DNA from: Cryobacterium tepidiphilum
Lineage (GTDB): Bacteria > Actinomycetota > Actinomycetes > Actinomycetales > Microbacteriaceae
Length of the DNA stretch: 64,000 bases
NCBI RefSeq assembly: GCF_003716325.1
Contig: NZ_RDSR01000001.1
Location: 218,157 to 282,156 of the forward strand
Reading direction: 5' to 3'
The position numbers and the translations under genes are program-made. The notes below the pieces were generated by a model. It was not told the origin of the DNA. It ran no database searches and saw only the letters and a list, made by a program, of their open reading frames with translations. This document shows, in pieces, positions 35,114 through 43,282 of the stretch; position 1 is the stretch's first letter, and the number at the start of each line of letters is the position of its first letter.

Positions 35114-35668
35114 ATGAGTGACAACCAGCCGCAGGGCTTCTACCAGGTGCGATTCGACTGGGGTGTCGCCGGATTCCAGGCGCTCGCCGCGGGGGCCGAC
35201 GTCGTCGTCATCGCCGACGCCCTGCCGGCCCTCCAGCAGTCGACGGAGCCGACCACGCCGCTCGGCGCCCACCGCGTCATCCTCGCGGGGCTTCACAACC
35301 GCACCGCCGTCGCCCGCTGGGTGCTCGATCGGCAGGCCGAGAAGGGCGATCGCTTCTCGGTCGCCGTGATCGCGGCCGGCGACCGCCGTGCCGACGGCAC
35401 CGGCCGCTGGGCCGTCGAGGACCTGCTCGCCGCGGGTGCCGTCGTGGATGCGCTCACCGACCTCGGGATCGACCATTGCTCGCCCGAGGCGGCCGCGGCA
35501 TCCGCTGCGTTCGTGGGCCTGAAGCAGGCGGCGAAGCACCTGGTCGGCGCGTCGGAGACCGGGCAGGCGCTCGCCGCCGCCGGGCGCCGCGACGAGGTGC
35601 AGGCCGCGTGCCGGCTCGACGATCGTGACGACGTGCCGGCGCTCGGGGAATTCCACTTCGCCGTCTGA
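35114..35668 (+). CDS. 2-phosphosulfolactate phosphatase-like (ComB family)
   Basis: The 184-residue protein has the ComB-type N-terminus (VRFDWGVAGFQALAAGADVVVIADAL), a middle RVILAGLHNRTAVARWVL, VAVIAAGDRRADGTGRWAVEDLLAAGAVVDAL region, and a short end. True ComB of coenzyme M synthesis is about 230-250 residues; this shorter actinobacterial version is frequent and its substrate unknown, since coenzyme M is not expected here. Start ATG at 35114. It is convergent with the SprT-like gene. Confidence 0.75.
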   Translation: MSDNQPQGFYQVRFDWGVAGFQALAAGADVVVIADALPALQQSTEPTTPLGAHRVILAGLHNRTAVARWVLDRQAEKGDRFSVAVIAAGDRRADGTGRWAVEDLLAAGAVVDALTDLGIDHCSPEAAAASAAFVGLKQAAKHLVGASETGQALAAAGRRDEVQAACRLDDRDDVPALGEFHFAV

Positions 35669-35731
35669 CGTGCCTTTACGTGGCGTTCTCGCCCGGCGTG
35701 CAGCTCGCCCCGTAGCGCCGGCCGTCCACGC

Positions 35732-36226
35732 TCAGTCGGCCGCCGACGCCGCCGCCCGTCGACGCATCGCCGTGGTGATCTCGCGTCGGTTCCAGCGGAT
35801 CAGGTGCGCCTGGTTGAAGCCGCGCCCGCACAGCCCGCAGGCCAACGGCTGCCGCGGTTGACGGTACCGGTAATGCACGTGCCCCGACGGGCAGGTGCCC
35901 ACCCACGGCGCAAGCTCGTTGGCACCCTCCCCGTCGTGGGTGCGCTTGCCCACATAGCCGATCGAGCGCGCGGTGCTCTTCCACGCGGGGCCGTGCCCCG
36001 CCCGCGGGCCGGCGAGGGCGTGCGCCACCTCGTGCAGCAGGATCTGGTGGATCTCGTCGTCGCCGAACCGCGCCGCGAGGTACCGCGACACCGTGATGCG
36101 CTTGGCCGTGTAGTTGCACAGGCCGGCGCGCTTCTTCGCGTTGTCGAAACCGAACGACCAGTTGGGGTCCAGGTGCAGCGTGATGAGCGCGTCGGCCCAG
36201 CGGCGCACCCGGTCGAGCTCGGCCAT
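35732..36226 (-). CDS. SprT-like zinc metallopeptidase
   Basis: The 164-residue protein carries LLHEVAHALAG with the HExxH zinc site (H65, E66, H69) and a further His in AGHGPAWKS, plus a C-terminal zinc-ribbon-like region with CPSGH and CGLCGRG. This is the SprT/Spartan-like domain; eukaryotic relatives cleave DNA-protein crosslinks, while bacterial roles are unclear. Its start overlaps the stop of the upstream sugar-dehydrogenase gene (ATGA), so the two are co-translated. Confidence 0.82.
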   Translation of the reverse strand: MAELDRVRRWADALITLHLDPNWSFGFDNAKKRAGLCNYTAKRITVSRYLAARFGDDEIHQILLHEVAHALAGPRAGHGPAWKSTARSIGYVGKRTHDGEGANELAPWVGTCPSGHVHYRYRQPRQPLACGLCGRGFNQAHLIRWNRREITTAMRRRAAASAAD

Positions 36227-37437
36227 CAGGCCGCCACCCGCACCTGGTACAACCGGTCATCGCCCTCGGCCGGCGTGCCCCGGCCGTCTGTGTTGTTGCT
36301 CACGAACCACAGTGTGCCATCCGGCCCCGACACCACATCGCGCAACCGGCCGAACCGGTGCACAAACCAGTCCTTCGCCTCGCCTGTGGAGGGATCGATC
36401 TGCCACAGGCGCTCGCCGCGGAGCCCGACCATGAAGATCGTGTCGCTCACGATCGCGATGCCGCTTGGGCTCGCGGCATCCGTCGGCCATTGCTGCACCG
36501 GGTCGATGAAGTCGTCGCCGCCACCTGCGCCCTCGACGACCGGCCAGCCGTAGTTGCCGCCGGGCACGATCCTGTTGAGCTCGTCCCAGGTGTTCTGCCC
36601 GAACTCGCTCGCCCACAGCTGCCCCGACGAGTCCCAGGCGATCCCCTGCGGGTTGCGGTGCCCGAAGGAGTAGACCAGCGTGCCGAACGGGTTGCCGGGC
36701 GGCACGTCGCCGGTCGGCGTCATCCGCAGGATCTTGCCGCCCAGCGAGCCGCGGTCCTGGGCGTTGTCGCTGTTCCCGGCGTCGCCCGCCGTCACGTAGA
36801 GCATGCCGTCGGGGCCGAACCCGAGCCGGCCGCCGTTGTGGTTGCCGGCCTTCGGAATGCCGCGGACCACGAGCTCGGGCGCCCCCAACCGATAGCTGCC
36901 CGCCTCGCCGGCCAGCGGCATCCGCACCACCCGGTTGTCGGTCGAGCTGGTGAAATAGGCGTAGACCCAGACAACGGATGCCGCGCCCGCGTCGCCGGGA
37001 GCGGCGCGCGGCGTCGCCAACCCGAGCAGGCCGCCCTCGCCCTGGGGCTCGACGCCGGGCACCGTGCCCGCCACGCGCGTGCGGCCGTCCGGCAGCAACT
37101 CGACAACCTGCGCACTGTCGCGCTCGCTGATGAGCGTGCCGCCGCCGGGCAGCCGAAGGATCGACCACGGCACGTCGAGGTTCGACGCGATCACCACGGG
37201 CTCGCCGACGGGGTGCACGAGCGGCGCGGGCGTGGCGGGAACGCTCGGGGTGGGAGCCGGCGGCGAGGCCGGCGACGGCGACGGCGCGGCCGCGCTCGGC
37301 GGCACACTGCTCACGTCGGGGGCGGCCGCGTGCGGGCCGGTGCAGGCGGCGAGGGAGAGCGAGACGGCGACCGCGAGCACCACGCCGGCCCGGCTCCGCG
37401 CCGCCCCGGCCCCGTGCATCCGCCTGCGCCTCACCAT
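36226..37437 (-). CDS. PQQ-type sugar (glucose/sorbosone) dehydrogenase lipoprotein
   Basis: The 403-residue protein has a lipoprotein signal with lipobox LAAC (Cys32), a Pro/Ser/Ala linker (about 40-75) and a six-bladed propeller of the GSDH family (about 80-400): DVPWSILRLPGGGTLISER, GEGGLLGLA, NHNGGRLGFGPDGMLYVTAGD, HRNPQGIAWDSSGQLWASEFG and GGNYGWPVVEG. It would oxidise an aldose outside the membrane using PQQ, if PQQ is available; no PQQ genes are in the window, and many actinobacterial homologues have no proven activity. Stop overlaps the SprT-like start. Confidence 0.85.
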   Translation of the reverse strand: MVRRRRMHGAGAARSRAGVVLAVAVSLSLAACTGPHAAAPDVSSVPPSAAAPSPSPASPPAPTPSVPATPAPLVHPVGEPVVIASNLDVPWSILRLPGGGTLISERDSAQVVELLPDGRTRVAGTVPGVEPQGEGGLLGLATPRAAPGDAGAASVVWVYAYFTSSTDNRVVRMPLAGEAGSYRLGAPELVVRGIPKAGNHNGGRLGFGPDGMLYVTAGDAGNSDNAQDRGSLGGKILRMTPTGDVPPGNPFGTLVYSFGHRNPQGIAWDSSGQLWASEFGQNTWDELNRIVPGGNYGWPVVEGAGGGDDFIDPVQQWPTDAASPSGIAIVSDTIFMVGLRGERLWQIDPSTGEAKDWFVHRFGRLRDVVSGPDGTLWFVSNNTDGRGTPAEGDDRLYQVRVAA

Positions 37438-37466
37438 CTGCTCGCCCTTCCCGTCGCGACCCGGCG

Positions 37467-38336
37467 TCAACGCCCGATCTGGAACACCGTGCGGCCCGGC
37501 AGCGGCGACGGCGTGGCCGTCGCATCCGTTGTGACCTGCGCCTGCGCCATGAACTGTTCGAGCTCGGTGCCTTCGATGACCTTGGCCGGATGCGGGCCGC
37601 CGGCCAGCAGGCGCGGGATCCACTCCGTCTCGATCGGGGTCTGCGCGGCCACGAACACGATGTTGCCGAAACGGCGGCCCTTGAGCACCTGGGTCTCGGC
37701 CATGGCGATGAGGTGCGGGAAGACCGCAGCGAGCGTCGCCGCCTGCGCCCGGGCGAAGGGCAGGCCGGGGCCGTCGGCCACATTCACGGCCAGCACGCCG
37801 CGCGGCGAGAGCAGCGGCGCGGCCAGCTCGTAGAACTCCCGGCTGGTGACGTGGGCGGGGGTGCGGGCGCCGGAGAAGATGTCGACGACGACGAGGTCGA
37901 CGCTGCCGTGCAGGCCGGCCGGCAGCTTGCCCAGCACCTCGCGCGCGTCGCCGTGCCGCACGCGCACGGCGGCGCGCTTGTCCCAGGGGAGCTCGGCGCG
38001 CACCAGCTCGACCAGGTCACTCTCGAGCTCCACGACCTGCTGCCTGGACCCCGGCCGGGTGGCCTCGACGTAGCGCGGGAGGGTGAGGGCGCCGGCGCCC
38101 AGGTGCACGGCCGTGATCGGCTCGCCGGGGTCGCCGAGCAGGTCGATGACGTGCCCGATCCGCTGGATGTACTCGAAGAACAGCTGACGCGGGTCGTCGA
38201 GGTTCACGTGCGACTGCGGCGTGCCGTCGACGATGAGCTGGTAGCTGCCGGGCGTGAACCGGTCGGGCTCGATGACCGCCGGCAGGCCGCTGTGTTTCAA
38301 GACGACCGACGGATGCTGCTGCTCGCCCCTGCTCAT
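37467..38336 (-). CDS. Spermidine synthase-like methyltransferase-fold protein
   Basis: The 289-residue protein has the spermidine-synthase fold: a beta N-terminal part (SYQLIVDGTPQSHVNLDDPRQL), the nucleotide-binding loop AVHLGAGALTLPRYV (about 99-113), the acidic VELESDLVELV and VDLVVVDIFSG, and RFGNIVFVA. Actinobacterial members of this group are often misnamed and usually lack proof of aminopropyl transfer. It is soluble, without the membrane domain of the fused versions. It lies between the sugar-dehydrogenase gene and a family A element. Confidence 0.8.
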   Translation of the reverse strand: MSRGEQQHPSVVLKHSGLPAVIEPDRFTPGSYQLIVDGTPQSHVNLDDPRQLFFEYIQRIGHVIDLLGDPGEPITAVHLGAGALTLPRYVEATRPGSRQQVVELESDLVELVRAELPWDKRAAVRVRHGDAREVLGKLPAGLHGSVDLVVVDIFSGARTPAHVTSREFYELAAPLLSPRGVLAVNVADGPGLPFARAQAATLAAVFPHLIAMAETQVLKGRRFGNIVFVAAQTPIETEWIPRLLAGGPHPAKVIEGTELEQFMAQAQVTTDATATPSPLPGRTVFQIGR

Positions 38337-38383
38337 AACCCCAGTTTGCGGCATCCGCTGCCCCGTCTCCCGCCCTCCGTGTT

Positions 38384-38474
38384 GCCAATTCCGGAAATCC
38401 TCTGCGCCTGGCTCGCCGCGCCGCACTTGTCCGGGTGCCGGTGGGCGGCGCGGTGATGGTTTTCCGGAGTTAGC
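38384..38474. repeat. Family A inverted-repeat element, copy 3 (degenerate left arm)
   Basis: Left arm GCCAATTCCGGAAA (38384-38397) pairs with right arm TTTCCGGAGTTAGC (38461-38474) at 12 of 14 positions. It sits between the spermidine-synthase-like gene and the KDG kinase gene. Confidence 0.7.
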
Positions 38475-38532
38475 GGCAGGGGCGCGCGGGAAGCGGGCCG
38501 CCTGGAGGGGAGCGGGTTGCCGAGCGCGCGGC

Positions 38533-39483
38533 TCAGCGGCTGACGGGCTCCGCGGCGCCAAGGGCGGCCAGCTCCGCACGGCGCGGCAGGCCCTCCCAGT
38601 CCCCCGAGGACAGGCAGGCGTAGGCGCCGACGGTCACGGCGGTGGTCAGCCGGGTGGGCACGTCCTCGCCGAGCAGGTACTCCGCGAGGTAGCCCGCGAC
38701 GAAGCCGTCCCCCGCGCCCACCGTGTCGACCGCCGTGATCTTGATCGCCTCACGGCTGTGCTCGGCGCCTCCGGCGAGCGCCACGGCGCCGTGGGCGCCG
38801 AGCTTCACGATCGCTTCGCCCGCACCCAGGTCCACCAGGCGGTGTGCCAGCTCGAGGGGCGTGTCGGCGGCGCCCACGGCGATCGCGGCCTCGTCGTCAC
38901 CGGCGAAGACCAGGTCGGCGTCGGCGATGATGCGCCGGTACACCTGCCCGGCCTGCTCCTTGGTCCACAGCTTTCCGCGGAAGTTGAGGTCGAACGAGAC
39001 GGTGACGCCGGCTTCCTTCGCGATGCGGATCGCCTCGAAGGTCGCCTCCGCCGCCGACTCGGAGAGGGCCGGGGTGATGCCCGTCACGTGCAGGAGCGAC
39101 GCCTGGCGGATGAGCTCCGGGTCGATGTCGACGGCGTTCAGCCGCGATCCGGCGCTGCCCTTGCGGTAGTACCAGACCCGGGTCTCCTGGCTGGTGCGGT
39201 GCTCCTTGATCATCAGACCGGTGGGGGCGTCGGGGTCGCGAATGCCGACGACGCGGATGCCCTCGGCGCCGATCTCGCGCAGCACCAGGTCGCCGAGGGC
39301 GTCATCGCCCACCCGGCCGATCCAGGTGACGTCGACGCCCAGGCGGTGCAGGGCCACGGCGAAGTTGCTCTCCGCCCCGCCGAGGCTCAGGTTCATGGTC
39401 CGCGTGTGCTGCAGCGGCCCGGTCGAGCCGGAGCTCATCGACGCCATCGTCTCGCCGAACGTGACGACGGATGCCGCGCTCAT
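38533..39483 (-). CDS. kdgK: 2-keto-3-deoxygluconate kinase (PfkB family)
   Basis: The 316-residue protein is a PfkB/ribokinase-family sugar kinase: TFGETMASM at the N-terminus, NLSLGGAESNFAVAL (sugar lid region), and the ATP/anion-hole motif DTVGAGDGFVAGY with the catalytic Asp. VSFDLNFRGKLW is typical of KDG kinases. With altronate and mannonate dehydratases alongside, the substrate is most likely 2-keto-3-deoxygluconate, giving KDPG; a KDPG aldolase is not in this window. It is divergent from uxaA, with a shared control region of 228 bp. Confidence 0.85.
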   Translation of the reverse strand: MSAASVVTFGETMASMSSGSTGPLQHTRTMNLSLGGAESNFAVALHRLGVDVTWIGRVGDDALGDLVLREIGAEGIRVVGIRDPDAPTGLMIKEHRTSQETRVWYYRKGSAGSRLNAVDIDPELIRQASLLHVTGITPALSESAAEATFEAIRIAKEAGVTVSFDLNFRGKLWTKEQAGQVYRRIIADADLVFAGDDEAAIAVGAADTPLELAHRLVDLGAGEAIVKLGAHGAVALAGGAEHSREAIKITAVDTVGAGDGFVAGYLAEYLLGEDVPTRLTTAVTVGAYACLSSGDWEGLPRRAELAALGAAEPVSR

Positions 39484-39625
39484 CGCTGCACCGCCGCATC
39501 CGTTGACGTAAACGGTGCCGCGCAGACGGCGGTGGTGACGCTCTGGCTCATGGAAATCCTCGTGATCGCTGGGGGACGGGGCTCGGGAACGGGGCTCGGG
39601 GACAGCCCGAATCGGCATGGGAATC

Positions 39626-39654
39626 TTGACCAAGCCATTGCGCCCCATGATAAT
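39626..39654 (+). promoter_or_regulatory. Promoter of the altronate dehydratase gene
   Basis: -35 TTGACC (39626-39631), 17-bp spacer, -10 GATAAT (39649-39654), one of the best sigma-70-like matches in the window, about 58 bp upstream of the uxaA start. Confidence 0.65.
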
Positions 39655-39658
39655 GGAT

Positions 39659-39674
39659 ATGAAAAGGTTTTCAT
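39659..39674. promoter_or_regulatory. Operator-like palindrome at the uxaA transcription start
   Basis: ATGAAAAGGTTTTCAT has perfect 7-bp arms around GG and begins 5 bp after the -10, overlapping the expected start of transcription. The position is that of a repressor site. The A-A-N...N-T-T spacing resembles LacI-type sites, although the central pair is GG rather than CG; the FadR-type regulator at 42.4 kb is the other candidate. Confidence 0.6.
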
Positions 39675-39711
39675 TGTTTTCATTCACTCCGTCAGCGTGA
39701 GGATCGTCGGA

Positions 39712-41259
39712 ATGCCCCCTCTTGTCCCCCTGAGCGACGTCGCTCTTCACCTGAGCGAGCGGGACGAAGTCGCCATCGCACTCCGGCCGCTGGTCGCCGG
39801 CACGATCATCGACATCGGCGAGGGGCTGCTGCCGGTCACGCTCCGCGCCGACATCCCGCAGAGCCACAAATTCGCCCTCGCCGACATTCCCGAGGGCGCG
39901 CAGGTGCACAAGTACGGGCAGTCGATCGGCCGCGCCACGCACACCGTTCTCGCCGGCGACCACGTGCACTCGCAGAACCTCGGCATGGACCTCACCGAAC
40001 GCGAGCACGAGTTCGGCACGACGCACACCGAGCTCACCGCCCCCGCCGGCGAGACGCCGACGTTCCTCGGCTACCCGCGCGCCGACGGCCGGGTCGGCAC
40101 CCGCAACTACATCGGCATCCTCACGTCGGTCAACTGCTCCGCGACTGCCGCCAACCTCATCGCTGACGCCTTCCGCGGCTTCGCCCTCGACGAGTTCGAG
40201 AACGTCGACGGTGTCATGGCGCTGACCCACACCAGCGGATGCGGGCTGGTGCCGACGAGCGAGGGTGGCCAGGTCCTCCTGCGCACCCTTCAGGGTTACG
40301 CGCGCCACCCCAACTTCGGCGGACTGCTCGTCGTCGGCCTCGGCTGCGAGATGGTTCCCGTCGAGTCGCTCGTCGAGGGCTACGGGCTGCCGGAGGACAC
40401 GATCGTGTCCACCATGAACATCCAGGGCGAGGGCGGGGTGCGCGCCACGGTCAAGGAGGGCATCGCCCGCATCCGCGCCATGCTGCCGGAGCTGAACACC
40501 CGCCGGCGGGTGCCGGCCCCGGTCTCCAAGCTCGTGCTCGGCCTGAACTGCGGCGGCTCCGACGGCTTCTCCGGCATCACCGCGAACCCGGCGCTCGGTG
40601 TCGCCTCCGACCGGCTCGTCTCCTACGGCGGCACCTCGGTCCTCGCCGAGACCCCTGAGGTCTTCGGCGCGGAGCACCTCCTCACCAGCCGGGCGGTCGC
40701 GCCCGAGGTGGGACAGAAGCTTCTCGACCGCATCGAATGGTGGAAGGGCTACGCCGAACAGGGCGGCGGCAGCCTCGACAACAACCCGTCGCCGGGCAAC
40801 AAGGCCGGCGGCCTCACCACCATTCTCGAGAAGTCGCTCGGCGCCGTCGCCAAGGGCGGCCAGGCCGACCTCTCCGCCGTCTACGAATACGCCGAACCCG
40901 TGACGGAGCCGGGCTTCGTCTTCATGGACACCCCCGGTTACGACCCGGTCTCCGTCACCGGCATCATCGCCGGCGGCGCGACGGTCGTCTGCTTCACGAC
41001 CGGCCGCGGGTCGGTGTTCGGCGCCAAGCCGACGCCATCCATCAAGATCGCCACCAACACGGCCATGTACGAGAAAATGGCCGACGACATGGATCTGAAC
41101 GCCGGCCGCATCGTCGACGGCACCGCCACGATCGCCGAGGTGGGCGAGGAGATCTTCGACCTCATCATCCGCGTCGCCTCGGGCGAGCAGACGGTGAGCG
41201 AGGAGCTCGGCGTCGGCCAGGAGGAGTTCGTGCCGTGGCAGTTCGGCACGGTCACCTGA
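39712..41259 (+). CDS. uxaA: Altronate dehydratase
   Basis: UxaA dehydrates D-altronate to 2-keto-3-deoxygluconate. The 515-residue protein contains an N-terminal SAF-like domain (about 10-105, DEVAIALRPLVAGTII ... AGDHVHSQNL) and the large UxaA/GarD catalytic domain, with GYPRADGRVGTRNY, HTSGCGLV, LGCEM, LNCGGSDGFSGITANPALG and NPSPGNKAGGLTTILEKSLG. Length equals that of full single-chain altronate dehydratases. The start ATG at 39712 has GAGGA 8 bp upstream. It is followed 12 bp later by a Gfo/Idh/MocA gene in the same operon. Confidence 0.9.
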   Translation: MPPLVPLSDVALHLSERDEVAIALRPLVAGTIIDIGEGLLPVTLRADIPQSHKFALADIPEGAQVHKYGQSIGRATHTVLAGDHVHSQNLGMDLTEREHEFGTTHTELTAPAGETPTFLGYPRADGRVGTRNYIGILTSVNCSATAANLIADAFRGFALDEFENVDGVMALTHTSGCGLVPTSEGGQVLLRTLQGYARHPNFGGLLVVGLGCEMVPVESLVEGYGLPEDTIVSTMNIQGEGGVRATVKEGIARIRAMLPELNTRRRVPAPVSKLVLGLNCGGSDGFSGITANPALGVASDRLVSYGGTSVLAETPEVFGAEHLLTSRAVAPEVGQKLLDRIEWWKGYAEQGGGSLDNNPSPGNKAGGLTTILEKSLGAVAKGGQADLSAVYEYAEPVTEPGFVFMDTPGYDPVSVTGIIAGGATVVCFTTGRGSVFGAKPTPSIKIATNTAMYEKMADDMDLNAGRIVDGTATIAEVGEEIFDLIIRVASGEQTVSEELGVGQEEFVPWQFGTVT

Positions 41260-41271
41260 CCCCGGCATACC

Positions 41272-42294
41272 GTGCGCTTCGGGCTGGTCGGCACGGGCGC
41301 CATCGCGGCCCTGCACGCCGCTGTCATCGCCGGGCTCGATGACGCAGCCCTCGTCGCCTGCCATTCCCGCACTCCCGAGGCCCGCGAGCGTTTTGCCCGC
41401 GACAACGGATGCGACGCCGAAGCCACCCTCGACGGCCTCCTCGGTCGCGGCGACGTCGACGTCGTCGTCATCACGACGCCGTCGGGTACCCACGCCGACA
41501 TCGGCATCCGCGCGGCCCGGCACGGCAAGCACGTGCTCTGCGAGAAGCCGCTCGACGTGTCGCCGGCGCGAGCGGATGCGTTGATCGCCGCGTGCGCGGA
41601 GGCCGGTGTGCTCCTCGGCGTCATCTACCAGGGGCGCTTCGGCGCCGGGGCCCGGGCGCTCAAGCGCGCGGTGGACGCCGGACGGTTCGGCCGCATCGCG
41701 CAATGCTCCGTGTTCGTGCCCTGGTTCCGCGACGACGCCTATTACGCCGGAGCAGCCTGGCGCGGCACGGCCGCCGATGACGGCGGCTCGCTGATGAACC
41801 AGGGCAGCCACGCGCTCGACCTGCTGCTCTGGATCGCCGGCGACGTGGCGGTGGCCTCCGCGCGCGTGCAGACGCGCATGCACGACATCGAGGCGGAGGA
41901 CAACGCCGTCGCCTGGCTCGAGTTCGAAAGCGGCAGCCTCGGCCTCATCCAGTGCAGCACCGCCTGCTACCCGGGGGCCGCCCGCCGGCTCGAGGTGCGC
42001 GGCGAAACCGGGTCGGTGGTGCTCGCCGACGACGTTCCCGTGCTGTGGGAATTCGCAGTGCCCACGCCCGACGACGCCGACGTCGTGCGCCTGGCGCAGG
42101 CATCCGCGCCGCCCCGCACCGGGGAGCCGACGCCGGCCTCGCAGTCGGGGCACCTCGCGCAGTACCGTGACTTCATCGCAGCCCTGGCCGAGGGCCGGCC
42201 GCCGGCGATCCCCGGCAGCGAGGCGCGCCGCTCGGTGCGCCTCATCGCCGCGCTCCATGAGTCGAACCGCTCGGGCCTGCCCGTCCGCCTCTAG
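41272..42294 (+). CDS. Gfo/Idh/MocA-family oxidoreductase
   Basis: The 340-residue NAD(P)-dependent enzyme has the Rossmann start RFGLVGTGAIAALHAAV, the family signature CEKPLDVS (about 92-99) and a C-terminal substrate domain with MNQGSHALDLLLWIAGDV. It is 12 bp after altronate dehydratase and so in the hexuronate operon. Neither UxaB (tagaturonate reductase) nor UxuB (fructuronate reductase) is visible in the locus, so this enzyme may supply such a reduction; that is inference. Start GTG. A family B element separates it from the convergent FadR gene. Confidence 0.85.
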   Translation: MRFGLVGTGAIAALHAAVIAGLDDAALVACHSRTPEARERFARDNGCDAEATLDGLLGRGDVDVVVITTPSGTHADIGIRAARHGKHVLCEKPLDVSPARADALIAACAEAGVLLGVIYQGRFGAGARALKRAVDAGRFGRIAQCSVFVPWFRDDAYYAGAAWRGTAADDGGSLMNQGSHALDLLLWIAGDVAVASARVQTRMHDIEAEDNAVAWLEFESGSLGLIQCSTACYPGAARRLEVRGETGSVVLADDVPVLWEFAVPTPDDADVVRLAQASAPPRTGEPTPASQSGHLAQYRDFIAALAEGRPPAIPGSEARRSVRLIAALHESNRSGLPVRL

Positions 42295-42298
42295 CGCG

Positions 42299-42403
42299 TG
42301 CATAACTCCTTCAATTCGCCTACGTCGTTCACGACGCCCCCGGAATTCCGTGTAATTGCGCGGTCGCGGGCGGCCGGGATCAGAAAGTTGAAGGAGTTAT
42401 GCA
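42299..42403. repeat. Family B inverted-repeat element, copy 1
   Basis: Perfect 16-bp arms TGCATAACTCCTTCAA (42299-42314) and TTGAAGGAGTTATGCA (42388-42403); the interior has CCCGGAATTCCG. It lies exactly between convergent genes (oxidoreductase and FadR regulator), where it could terminate both transcripts. Confidence 0.85.
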
Positions 42404-42441
42404 GGCGCCGGGGGAAACGCTGCAGGCTGATTGGCGCGCGG

Positions 42442-43170
42442 TCAGGCGGAGGCGGAGGCGCGAGCGGCGGCCATGCTCTCCTCCACCTGGTGCACGAGGC
42501 GCAGGCTCGACGCCAGGTGCTCCTGCATGGCCCGGGCCGCCTTATCGGGGTCGTGCTCGCGGATGGCTCGCGCGATCGCGTCGTGCTGGGTCTGCTCCTG
42601 GCCGACGAGGTCGTTCTGCTCCCGGAACTCGCGCACCGCGACCATCACGGTCATCAGCTCGGCGCGAATGGAACTGACCATGAACGTGAGGATGTGATTG
42701 TTGGTCGCCATCGCGATGTCGGTATGAAACCTTGTGTCGAGCCGCGGGTACAGGTCGGTGTCGTCCTGCGCCGCCGCCATCCGGGCGTTCGTCGCGTCGA
42801 TCTGCTCGAGCGCCCGGCCGTCCGACCGCTCGGCAGCCAGCCTGGCCGCCTGGATCTCCAACGGGATACGCACTTCCATGAGCGCCGACATCGGCCGGCT
42901 CTGCATGCTCGCGGCGCGCGTCATGAACATCAGAAGCAGCCGCTCGTCGAGCTCGCCGACCACGGGGTTGCGCCCGTTCCGAATATCGACGAATCCGCAC
43001 ACCTGGAGCGCCGTCAGCGCCTCCCGCACCACCGAGCGGCTGATGCCGAACTCCTCCATGAGCGCGGCGGTGGACGGAATCTGGTCACCCGCGGTCAGGC
43101 CGCGGTCGACGATGTACTTGACCACCGCGTCGAACGCCTGCCGCGTCAGTGTCTCGCTCTTGAGTAACAA
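42442..43170 (-). CDS. FadR/GntR-family regulator of the hexuronate locus
   Basis: The 242-residue protein has an N-terminal GntR winged helix (about 10-75, STAALMEEFGISRSVVREALTALQ) and a C-terminal FCD helical domain (about 95-230) with metal-binding acidic and His residues, including D in RLDTRFHTDIA and H in QHDAIARAI. FadR-type regulators such as UxuR/ExuR control uronate use. The start appears to be a TTG after GAGGG. It is divergent from the alcohol dehydrogenase and ABC operon, with a CCTATC-C-GATAGG palindrome between them. Confidence 0.85.
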   Translation of the reverse strand: MLLKSETLTRQAFDAVVKYIVDRGLTAGDQIPSTAALMEEFGISRSVVREALTALQVCGFVDIRNGRNPVVGELDERLLLMFMTRAASMQSRPMSALMEVRIPLEIQAARLAAERSDGRALEQIDATNARMAAAQDDTDLYPRLDTRFHTDIAMATNNHILTFMVSSIRAELMTVMVAVREFREQNDLVGQEQTQHDAIARAIREHDPDKAARAMQEHLASSLRLVHQVEESMAAARASASA

Positions 43171-43233
43171 TGTGCCCTCTCATTGGCCGTGGAACCGTGA
43201 GCTGATCCTCACAGATTAGCCCATACGGATCTT

Positions 43234-43246
43234 CCTATCCGATAGG
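43234..43246. promoter_or_regulatory. Operator-like palindrome between FadR regulator and ABC operon
   Basis: CCTATC C GATAGG is a perfect inverted repeat with a single central base, placed 64 bp upstream of the regulator start and 37 bp upstream of the dehydrogenase start. Length and position suit autoregulation by the FadR-type protein (inference). Confidence 0.55.
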
Positions 43247-43282
43247 TAGACAGGCTGATGGGTTAAGCACTAGGGTCAGACC

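Noticed and set aside
38533..42303. A 1,256-codon open frame on the minus strand, extending kdgK upstream across uxaA and the oxidoreductase gene.
   Set aside because: Only the kdgK part (to 39483) has family similarity. The rest is antisense to two genes with clear families on the plus strand and is open because of the high GC at third positions.
42299..42403. Reading the family B element as an ordinary bidirectional terminator only.
   Set aside because: It may well terminate transcription, but the same ends recur twice at 47.7-48.2 kb with matching interiors, so a repeat family is the better description.
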